Shown here piece by piece: positions 55,898 to 62,396 of a stretch of DNA of 64,000 bases. Position numbers and translations under genes: made by a program. Numbering within the stretch: position 1 is the first letter of the stretch; each line of letters starts with the position of its first letter. The notes below the pieces were generated by a model. It was not told the origin of the DNA and ran no database searches. It saw only the letters and a list, made by a program, of their open reading frames with translations. Source of the stretch: Lentisphaera profundi (GTDB lineage Bacteria > Verrucomicrobiota > Lentisphaeria > Lentisphaerales > Lentisphaeraceae); the NCBI RefSeq assembly GCF_028728065.1, contig NZ_CP117811.1, forward strand, positions 1,922,001-1,986,000. Reading direction: 5' to 3'.

Positions 55898-56941
55898 TAC
55901 CAGCGCTAACACAAGTACCAATAACGCAATAATAATATAGATTTTTTTTCGCGATAAACCCTTGGGTTCATTCACTTTATTCTCTGCATGCTCAATCATT
56001 AGATTTTCGATCTCTAATTTTTTTGTCCCTGTTAAATCAAAACAGGTATCAAAATGAATAGGTCTTATCGAATCGTGAAACCTGTGCCTCAAATCAATTA
56101 AATCTTGATGCACTTCTTCCATTGTCTGATAGCGATCCTCAGGCTTATAAGCCATACATTTCTTAATCAGCTCGCAGAAGCCTTCACTAAGATCAGGGTT
56201 CAACTCACTAGGATCAGGCGCTCCCTGTTCAAAATTTTCATTAATTATAGCTTGAACACCCTCAACTTGAAACGGTTTCTGACCCGTAACCATGAAAAAT
56301 AAACTGGCTCCAAGAGAAAATATATCTGCTCGACCATCAGCATTTGCTGCATCCAAAGCTTGTTCAGGGGACATAAAGTGCGGCGTACCCAAACCGGTCT
56401 TGGTCATAGTTAAGCTCGGAGAGCTCTTTTCGATATTTTGTAGCTTCGCCAAACCCAAATCACCCACTTTATATAAACCATCGACTGAAATCATTATATT
56501 ATCGGGCTTAATATCCCTATGTATAATCCCATGATGATGCGCCACGCTCATAGCACGTGCCACTGACTCACCTATATCAATTGAGTCTCGCTCAGAATAA
56601 TTGCCATTTCTTTTCATTTCCAGAAAAATACTAGAGCTCATCTTTTCCATTACGTAATAAGGGTGATCATTTTGATCATTCCCACACTCCATAACTCGAA
56701 CTAGATTAATATGCTCAATTGAGGCGGCTAAACGAGCTTCTTGAATAAAACGCTTAGCTGATGCTGGCTTCTCCGTCACATCTCTAAAAAAAACCTTGAT
56801 CGCAACTGGAATATTTAATACTTCATGGCGCGCGGCATAAACCTTACCCATGCCACCCACACCCAAGGGGCCCTCAATTTTATATGGACCTACATATTCA
56901 GGAATTGTTTCATTATCAGAACGAGTACTATTGTCTTCCAT
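55874..56941 (-). CDS. Serine/threonine protein kinase with C-terminal membrane anchor
   Basis: 355 residues. A kinase domain (about 18-290) has the glycine loop GPLGVGGMGKVYAARH, the ATP Lys in VAIKVFF, HRDIKPDNIM, and GDLGLAKL (DLG in place of DFG, common in PVC kinases), then GTPHFMSPEQ. A juxtamembrane linker and one C-terminal helix (KIYIIIALLVLVLALVLF) follow, with no sensor domain outside. It is the PknB-like type, and could phosphorylate FHA partners such as the protein at 32235, which is speculative. Confidence 0.92.
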   Translation of the reverse strand: MEDNSTRSDNETIPEYVGPYKIEGPLGVGGMGKVYAARHEVLNIPVAIKVFFRDVTEKPASAKRFIQEARLAASIEHINLVRVMECGNDQNDHPYYVMEKMSSSIFLEMKRNGNYSERDSIDIGESVARAMSVAHHHGIIHRDIKPDNIMISVDGLYKVGDLGLAKLQNIEKSSPSLTMTKTGLGTPHFMSPEQALDAANADGRADIFSLGASLFFMVTGQKPFQVEGVQAIINENFEQGAPDPSELNPDLSEGFCELIKKCMAYKPEDRYQTMEEVHQDLIDLRHRFHDSIRPIHFDTCFDLTGTKKLEIENLMIEHAENKVNEPKGLSRKKIYIIIALLVLVLALVLFKNIAS

Positions 56942-57050
56942 ATAATTATACGAGCTTATTGTTTTATATAACTTTAAATCTATTTAATAGTGTATATTTT
57001 AACAGTGTGTAAGACAACTTCAATACTAATATATATAAAGGATTCAACTA

Positions 57051-57365
57051 ATGTCAGATAACTCTCTCACAAAACAAGGCTACAGCAACGAGGACGCTTA
57101 CATTAAAGAGAAAGAAATCGCTCTCCGCGCAGAAAGAGATGAACTCAGAGCTGTACAAGCAAAAGAACAAGCAAAAGAACTTCACTGGATGCGCTGCCCT
57201 AAATGCGGCGGTCAGATGGAAGAAAAAGATATGGAAACAATGAAAATCGATATCTGCAATTCTTGCGAAGGCATGTACTTCGATAAGGGTGAATTCGAAA
57301 TCGCTTCAAAGTCACTCGAATCTCATACTGTTTTTGATAAAGTTGCTAGCTTCCTGAAGTGGTAA
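57051..57365 (+). CDS. Zinc-ribbon (TFIIB-type) small protein
   Basis: 104 residues. A charged coiled-coil-like N-half (about 1-45) is followed by MRCPKCGGQMEEKDMETM and ICNSCEGMYFDKGE, a zf-TFIIB zinc ribbon with two CxxC pairs. Such proteins are widespread in PVC bacteria, with unknown function. The nitroreductase gene starts two bases after its stop. Confidence 0.85.
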   Translation: MSDNSLTKQGYSNEDAYIKEKEIALRAERDELRAVQAKEQAKELHWMRCPKCGGQMEEKDMETMKIDICNSCEGMYFDKGEFEIASKSLESHTVFDKVASFLKW

Positions 57366-57366
57366 A

Positions 57367-58011
57367 ATGAGACACTGCGTCCGTGCGTTCACGAAAGAAC
57401 CTGTCCTAAAAGAACAGCTCGAAAGAGCCATCGATTATGCACGCTACGCGGCCTCATCTAAAAATATGCAACCTTGGCAACTCACTATTTGCCAAGGAAA
57501 CATATTACAAAGTCTATCTAAAGACCTTATTGATGCCGTTTACTCCGGAGTCCCGCCCGCATCAGAACTAGGCGAAAGCAAAGAAAACCCCATCCCTCAA
57601 GTCTACATGGATCGGGCTAGACAGTGTGGCTATTCACTTTTTCAGCACAAAGCCATTGAACGCCATGACAAAGAAGCTCGCCTCGAACACTGGTGTGAAA
57701 ACTACCGTTTTTTCGGTGCCTCCACAGTCATACTCTTTTATTACGACCATAAGCTTCCCTCCCACTGCTTGATAGACATGGGTATATTCTTAGAACGCCT
57801 TATGCACGGCCTGGAAAAAGAAGGCTTATCTTCTTGTCCTCAAGCATCACTGGTCGCATTCCCCGACATTCTAAAAAAACATATTGAAATGCCCGAAAAC
57901 CTAAGCCCCATCTTTGGCCTATCCCTTGGCCACGAAGACCCCGAAGGAAAGGTGAATCAATTTCGCACCGAGAAGCTAGAAATTAATGATTTCACTAAAT
58001 GGCTAAATTAA
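57367..58011 (+). CDS. Nitroreductase family protein
   Basis: 214 residues of the flavin-dependent nitroreductase fold. RAIDYARYAASSKNMQPWQL is the FMN-binding N-terminal motif, and GLEKEGLSSCPQASLVAFPD and FGLSLGHEDPEGKVNQFR are typical of the C-terminal half. It reduces nitro or quinone substrates with NAD(P)H; the natural substrate is unknown. In an operon with the zinc-ribbon gene. Confidence 0.88.
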   Translation: MRHCVRAFTKEPVLKEQLERAIDYARYAASSKNMQPWQLTICQGNILQSLSKDLIDAVYSGVPPASELGESKENPIPQVYMDRARQCGYSLFQHKAIERHDKEARLEHWCENYRFFGASTVILFYYDHKLPSHCLIDMGIFLERLMHGLEKEGLSSCPQASLVAFPDILKKHIEMPENLSPIFGLSLGHEDPEGKVNQFRTEKLEINDFTKWLN

Positions 58012-58082
58012 ATAAGTCTCAGACTTGTAGATCCCTCATAACAAGGCAAAGTCACTGCGAAAAACAACCAGCCCATTAAAAG

Positions 58083-58568
58083 ATGGACAATAAGAAAAAA
58101 TTCATTAAAATTTTAAGTATCTTTATGACCCTTCTCTACCTACTCAACATGAGTGGAGCTAGGAGCAACGTGGTCTCATCTCTTATCCGCCCTCTCCTTC
58201 CCTATAAATGTAGTGGCCATGGCTGCGCATGTGATATAGCAGGAAAAGAACTAGCGGGCTGTGCTTGCTTTGGTATCATTGAAGAATCAAATGAAAAAGC
58301 TGATTTAAATACTTGCACTCCAGAAATTAAATCATGCTGCTCAGCAGAAAAAGAAGAACACACCCCTAAGAACAACGACTCCACAATAGATAAGACCGGC
58401 TGTGACGGCCTACTCTCAGACCTTTATGAAATGCTTGACAGGCATCTAAACTTCCAGATTCACGCATCGACTACCACTCACTATTTCATCTACCCATCAA
58501 GCCCCATAAAACTCCTAGCTTATCAACAAGTCAAACTCATCGCTTTAGATAAAATCCCCATTGTGTAG
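58083..58568 (+). CDS. Cys-rich secreted or membrane-anchored protein of unknown function
   Basis: 161 residues. After a hydrophobic N-terminus (FIKILSIFMTLLYLLNMSGA) come two Cys-rich clusters: YKCSGHGCACDIAGKELAGC (then ACF) and TCTPEIKSCCSAEKEEH. The pattern suggests metal binding (copper or zinc) in the envelope. It stands before the Met/His-rich barrel protein at 58921. Family not recognised. Confidence 0.7.
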   Translation: MDNKKKFIKILSIFMTLLYLLNMSGARSNVVSSLIRPLLPYKCSGHGCACDIAGKELAGCACFGIIEESNEKADLNTCTPEIKSCCSAEKEEHTPKNNDSTIDKTGCDGLLSDLYEMLDRHLNFQIHASTTTHYFIYPSSPIKLLAYQQVKLIALDKIPIV

Positions 58569-58574
58569 TCCCTC

Positions 58575-58736
58575 GCAGTCTGTCGGACTTTGAGCTTCGT
58601 AACGAAAAAGGGACCGAATAAAGCAGGTTTTTGTCCGAAATGAGACGAATATTGAACATATTTAACGATTTTCGGGCATGGATCCGGCAAAGTTCGGCGG
58701 TTTTGTAGTCGAACGGAGAGAAGTCCGACAGGCTGC
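58575..58736. repeat. 162-bp element bounded by 15-bp inverted repeats
   Basis: gcagtctgtcggact (58575-58589) and agtccgacaggctgc (58722-58736) are inverted repeats matching at 14 of 15 positions. Internal pairs are ttcgt/acgaa (58596-58606), tgtccgaaa/tttcgggca (58632-58640 with 58670-58678, one G-T pair) and gttcg/cgaac (58692-58714). No ORF is inside. The remainder of the 58569-58920 gap holds an 8-base inverted repeat (cagagtga/tcactctg) flanking 58741-58797. It could be a non-autonomous mobile element or a structured RNA. Confidence 0.6.
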
Positions 58737-58920
58737 TAGCCAGAGTGATATTTACTGGTGCTTTTGTCCTACGACAAACTAAAAATTTTTCACTCTGACC
58801 ATAGCTCCTATGATTTTTCTACCTTAAGAAAATACCCCACACACTTACGCCCACTAACCCACACATCTTCATGTATGGGTATACTCCGTGCGTACAACTC
58901 CACTTTAAAGAAACTACACA

Positions 58921-59961
58921 ATGAAAAAATTACTTGCTTTATTATCATTAAGCTCCATAAGCTTATTAGCTCAAGTCACCAAACACGAAGACCACAACCA
59001 AGCCTGTCCTTGTAATGAATCTCACGATGTTCTCCACTATGCTCCTGCAGGAGTCATGGGTGCCCACATTCACCAAAAAGGCGAATGGATGATTGGTACT
59101 CGATCAATGTTCATGGAAATGGATGGCCTTAGAGATGGCACTAATCGAGTCTCCAATAACAAAGCCCATGGCGACTACATGGCTGTACCCAAAGACATGA
59201 AGATGCAAATGCACATGCTCGACATCATGTACGGCCTCAATGACGACTGGACACTCACCTTGATGATCCCATGGGTACGCTATAGCATGAACTTAAATCG
59301 CCGTATGACCATGGGAGGTAACACCACTAATACTAATTTCAAAACACGTAACGAAGGACTAGGCGACATCAAGCTTGGAAGTATTTATCGTGCTTATGAT
59401 AATGGTTCAGATCAAGTATTACTTGGCCTCACGCTCAATCTCCCTACTGCTGATGTTGATGCAGAATCGAACACTCCCATGGGTGATAACACTCGCTTAG
59501 GCTATCCCATGCAAATTGGATCCGGTACATGGGACCTCATCCCCTCAGTTGTGTATAACAAATTCTACTCAAACTGGTCCTGGGGTACTAAACTTGAAGC
59601 TATCCTTCACACAGGAGAAAATAGTGAAGGCTACCGCAGAGGCGATAAGCTCACATCAAACCTCTGGGCCTCGAGAGCACTCAATCCTGTATTTGCCCTG
59701 AATTCTCGCATAGAATTCAATGCTTGGGAAGATTATCGCGGCGACGACGATAAGCTAAAACCCATGAGTGGTATGAACCCTGTTGCCGATGCCGATCTGC
59801 GCGCAGGTAAAAACGGCTCAGTTTTTGCAGGCTTTACGTGGAAAACTTGCGAAAAGAGTCGAGTTCAATTCGAAGCAGGCGTCCCTGTTTATCAAGAGAT
59901 TGATGGCCCGAACCTAGAAACAGACTACACAGTTAATATAAACTTCCTGTATTCATTCTAA
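58921..59961 (+). CDS. Met/His-rich outer-membrane beta-barrel protein, probably metal linked
   Basis: 346 residues with a signal peptide (KKLLALLSLSSISLLAQ) and a beta-barrel ending in an aromatic residue (VNINFLYSF). The N-terminal mature part is rich in His, Met and Cys: HEDHNQACPCNESHD, VMGAHIHQKGEWMIGTRSMF, and DMKMQMHMLDIMYGLNDDWT. Similar proteins occur near copper-handling genes and are sometimes listed as transporter or phenol-degradation meta-pathway-type barrels. Copper or another soft metal is inferred. Confidence 0.75.
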   Translation: MKKLLALLSLSSISLLAQVTKHEDHNQACPCNESHDVLHYAPAGVMGAHIHQKGEWMIGTRSMFMEMDGLRDGTNRVSNNKAHGDYMAVPKDMKMQMHMLDIMYGLNDDWTLTLMIPWVRYSMNLNRRMTMGGNTTNTNFKTRNEGLGDIKLGSIYRAYDNGSDQVLLGLTLNLPTADVDAESNTPMGDNTRLGYPMQIGSGTWDLIPSVVYNKFYSNWSWGTKLEAILHTGENSEGYRRGDKLTSNLWASRALNPVFALNSRIEFNAWEDYRGDDDKLKPMSGMNPVADADLRAGKNGSVFAGFTWKTCEKSRVQFEAGVPVYQEIDGPNLETDYTVNINFLYSF

Positions 59962-59973
59962 GTCACCTTTGCT

Positions 59974-60005
59974 GTATTCACCTAGTCGAGCGACTAAGTG
60001 AATAC
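59974..60005. repeat. Long hairpin after the barrel gene
   Basis: gtattcacctagtcg (59974-59988) pairs with cgactaagtgaatac (59991-60005), 14 of 15 positions, around a two-base centre. No T run follows, so it is a weak terminator candidate for the barrel gene, or a palindromic site. Confidence 0.55.
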
Positions 60006-60160
60006 ACACAAAACTATCATAGTTAATGAGATGCAAAACTATGATCTCAACAACTGAATAAGTAAAAATATCCCTCCGTGAAATCTCGTCATTATTTTTT
60101 TCATTTTTTATCAAAAAGCAACTTGCAGAAAACAAGTACCGAATTACTTTGGCGTCGTTT

Positions 60161-60234
60161 CGGAGCGTAGCGCAGTCTGGTAGCGCGTTTGGTTTGGGTC
60201 CAAAAAGTCGCGAGTTCGAATCCCGCCGCTCCGA
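60161..60234 (+). tRNA. tRNA-Pro (anticodon TGG), copy 1
   Basis: 74 bases. The acceptor stem cggagcg/cgctccg pairs fully with discriminator A; the D arm is agcgcagtctggtagcgc; the anticodon stem tttgg/ccaaa encloses loop tttgggt with anticodon TGG; the T arm is cgagttcgaatcccg. CCA is not encoded. Confidence 0.95.
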
Positions 60235-60327
60235 CATTTTATTTCTTTACCAGGAAATAAACCCCTTGTTTTCCTCACGGAAAATGTTTTACAGATTAAG
60301 TCTGTTTTTAAGACTTGATTTTCACAT

Positions 60328-60401
60328 CGGAGCGTAGCGCAGTCTGGTAGCGCGTTTGGTTTGGGTCCAAAAAGTCGCGAGTTCGAATCCCGCCGCTCCG
60401 A
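60328..60401 (+). tRNA. tRNA-Pro (anticodon TGG), copy 2
   Basis: Identical in all 74 bases to the copy at 60161, but with different flanks, so the duplication does not extend beyond the gene. A T-rich stretch follows at once. Confidence 0.95.
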
Positions 60402-60435
60402 CTCTTTTTTAATTTTAACTATTAAATTAAATTTC

Positions 60436-60825
60436 ATGAGTCTATATAAATCCACATTTCCTGCAGTTTTACTTATTGAAAGCGACCCTCAATTGAGCGA
60501 GTTTTTCAGTAGAATGATAAGTAATTGTGGCTATGAAGTTTTAACAATAAGCCACGAAGAAGAGTTCGAAAATCTAAACAAAGACGAGATCGAAATTATA
60601 CACGCATGTATAATCAATGAAATCACTGATCATACTAAATTTTTTGAAACCTACGAAAAAAGCTTTCGTTTACACAATATCAAAAAAGCTCCCATCATCT
60701 TAATCACTGCTGGCGACGAAGACCTTGATCCTATTATTGTATCGAAAACTTTTCACATCTCAAGAAAAATGAATTTCAATTTCTCGGAATTAACTGACAA
60801 AATCCACGATGCGATCTTAGTTTAA
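60436..60825 (+). CDS. Degenerate response-regulator receiver domain
   Basis: The start at ATG 60436 was chosen because an upstream ATG in frame (60361) lies inside the tRNA-Pro gene. The 129-residue protein has a receiver-like order of strands (AVLLIESDPQLSEFFSRMIS; APIILITAGDEDLDPI). The acceptor Asp position reads IINEI without Asp, so it is probably not phosphorylated. It begins 34 bases after the second tRNA-Pro. Confidence 0.7.
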   Translation: MSLYKSTFPAVLLIESDPQLSEFFSRMISNCGYEVLTISHEEEFENLNKDEIEIIHACIINEITDHTKFFETYEKSFRLHNIKKAPIILITAGDEDLDPIIVSKTFHISRKMNFNFSELTDKIHDAILV

Positions 60826-60903
60826 AATCGACAAAATCACTCCTTTTACAACTGCAAATTTTTGATTTCACTTTATAGTCTCTAAAAATTTAAGGACATA
60901 ATT

Positions 60904-61320
60904 ATGGATAACTGTATTTACTGTAAAATATCTGAGAAAAGAGAAAGTGCCGACATCGTCTATCAGGACGATACTTTCTGTGCCTTCTTACACCCCACGC
61001 CTATCAATCACGGCCACATTGTCCTCACACCTTCAGAGCACTGCACCAGCCTAACGCTCTTAGATGACGAAACTTACTCAAAGCTCCATTGCCTAGCAAG
61101 AAAACTAGCTAAAGCCACCTTAAAAACAAAACAATACGATGGCTTCAACATCCAGTATAACCACGGCGAATGCGCCGGCCAAGACGCCTTGCACGCTGCT
61201 ATTCATATCATCCCAAGAATTGGCACCGATGGATTCTATCTCAACTGGAGAATGCAAGACCCCGAGTCTGCTGAAAAAAGAAAAGAACTCGCGGAATTCA
61301 TTCATAGTAAAACTATTTAA
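60904..61320 (+). CDS. HIT-family protein lacking the nucleophilic histidine
   Basis: 138 residues. CIYCKISEKRESADIVYQDD and the HPTPINHGHIVLTPSEHC segment are HIT-like. The final motif reads LHAAIHIIPR instead of H-x-H-x-H-x-x-PR: the first and third His remain, but the middle one, the nucleophile in HINT enzymes, is Ala (codon gct). The fold can probably still bind nucleotides. It shares its stop region with the next start (TAATGG). Confidence 0.85.
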   Translation: MDNCIYCKISEKRESADIVYQDDTFCAFLHPTPINHGHIVLTPSEHCTSLTLLDDETYSKLHCLARKLAKATLKTKQYDGFNIQYNHGECAGQDALHAAIHIIPRIGTDGFYLNWRMQDPESAEKRKELAEFIHSKTI

Positions 61321-61733
61321 TGGATGCGAGATACTCACTATTTTTAACTGAACTCAGTGAAGACAACCCTCAATACTCAATCAAATCACTGCTCTTTATT
61401 TGTCGAGGCATAGAGTTTTTTAACCAGACGCAAACAAGTAATGATAGCGACACGATCCTCAATAGCCTCTATTTACATGCTTTTAATGAATACGGGCCCC
61501 TCGCCCTCTTCACCCTAAATAAGCTCAATTTCTACAAAAACTCAGACTTCGTCACCGCCATCAATCTGCTCATTGAGAAAAAAATTTTTACGGGCATCGA
61601 AAAACTCGAAATCACAGCCCAAGTAAACGAACAAAATTTAAGCTCAATAATCCAAAAAAAGGCACTGCCTGAGCCTGCTTTTTGGCCGAAAATAAAAAAA
61701 GTGAATAATTTTCAAAGATTTCTCAAAATCTGA
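61320..61733 (+). CDS. Unknown protein coupled to the HIT gene
   Basis: 137 residues starting at 61320 with a one-base overlap with the HIT stop (TAATG). It is helical and cytoplasmic (FICRGIEFFNQTQTSNDSD; YGPLALFTLNKLNFYKNSD) without a signal, and resembles small PVC proteins of the Minf_1886 type (a pattern impression, not checked). The stop TGA 61731-61733 lies inside the sequence repeated upstream of the second tRNA-Thr. Confidence 0.65.
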   Translation: MDARYSLFLTELSEDNPQYSIKSLLFICRGIEFFNQTQTSNDSDTILNSLYLHAFNEYGPLALFTLNKLNFYKNSDFVTAINLLIEKKIFTGIEKLEITAQVNEQNLSSIIQKKALPEPAFWPKIKKVNNFQRFLKI

Positions 61734-61771
61734 CTGGCAGAAAAACAATTTCGGCTTATTATCTACCCGTC

Positions 61772-61844
61772 GCCAGCATAGCTCAGTTGATAGAGCAGCT
61801 GACTTGTAATCAGCAGGTCGTCGGTTTGAGTCCGACTGCTGGCT
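61772..61844 (+). tRNA. tRNA-Thr (anticodon TGT), copy 1
   Basis: 73 bases. Acceptor gccagca/tgctggc with discriminator T; anticodon stem gctga/tcagc around loop cttgtaa with anticodon TGT; T arm gtcggtttgagtccgac. CCA is not encoded. Confidence 0.95.
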
Positions 61845-61848
61845 CTCT

Positions 61849-61879
61849 AAAGCACTTACATTTATGTAAGTGCTTTTTT
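61849..61879 (+). terminator. Terminator after tRNA-Thr copy 1
   Basis: aaagcacttaca (61849-61860), loop ttta, tgtaagtgcttt (61865-61876), then T. Confidence 0.9.
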
Positions 61880-61922
61880 ATTCCCATCATCCCTAAGCCT
61901 AAATAGAAATACGCCCAAACCC

Positions 61923-62071
61923 CTGAACTAACTTTAGAAGATTTACGTAGACATCCTGCTCATGGAACTTTATAACTTTTCACAGCAATACTCGTACAAC
62001 TTTCGAAAAAAGTCATAAGTCAATGTGGACCAAAGATCAAGACAATTGATAAATGTAGCTCACGGATTCAG
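61923..62071. repeat. MITE-like element with terminal inverted repeats, copy 2
   Basis: Homologous to 16071-16228 read on the opposite strand. The right end agctcacggattcag (62057-62071) matches the TIR. The left TIR has lost about seven bases (ctgaa joined to ctaacttt). The inner arms tataactttt (61971-61980) and aaaagtcata (62008-62017) still pair with one mismatch and carry one C-G to T-A compensatory change against copy 1. Confidence 0.65.
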
Positions 62072-62155
62072 AACATCAATAAATGAATACTTTTGTGTAC
62101 TTATGCGCTTAATCTGACTGGCAGAAAAACAATTTCGGTTTATTATCTACCCGTC

Positions 62156-62228
62156 GCCAGCATAGCTCAGTTGATAGAGCAGCTGACTTGTAATCAGCAG
62201 GTCGTCGGTTTGAGTCCGACTGCTGGCT
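62156..62228 (+). tRNA. tRNA-Thr (anticodon TGT), copy 2
   Basis: Identical over 73 bases to the copy at 61772. Confidence 0.95.
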
Positions 62229-62232
62229 CTCT

Positions 62233-62263
62233 AAAGCACTTACATTCATGTAAGTGCTTTTTT
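62233..62263 (+). terminator. Terminator after tRNA-Thr copy 2
   Basis: aaagcacttaca (62233-62244), loop ttca, tgtaagtgcttt (62249-62260), then T. Confidence 0.9.
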
Positions 62264-62396
62264 ATTTTCATCCTCCAGTATTATTTCTGTTAATTTTAAG
62301 TGAAATTAGCTCACCATCCCTTCCCTACAAAGAATAATAGTGCTAATACACAAGTACATTAATCGAATATTCGTAGATCTAACTGGATTGCACCAC

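Larger units (their letters stand above)
61727..62264. repeat. Tandem duplication of the tRNA-Thr unit
   Basis: 61727-61880 and 62111-62264 are near-identical direct repeats (offset 384) that include about 45 bases of upstream flank (ctgactggcagaaaaacaat and on), the tRNA and its terminator. The middle part 61881-62110 holds the TIR element copy 2. Differences are few (cggctt/cggttt in the flank; terminator loop ttta/ttca). Confidence 0.85.

Noticed and set aside
58758-59015. Plus frame of 85 codons upstream of and overlapping the barrel gene
   Set aside because: It overlaps the start of the barrel gene in another frame and has no ribosome site or recognisable composition.
59953-60455. Minus-strand frames over the tRNA-Pro genes
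   Set aside because: Their repeated RRDSNSRLFGPKPNALPDCA text is the antisense of the tRNA, a common misannotation.
62093-62293. Plus-strand frame over tRNA-Thr copy 2
   Set aside because: The frame consists mostly of tRNA and terminator sequence.
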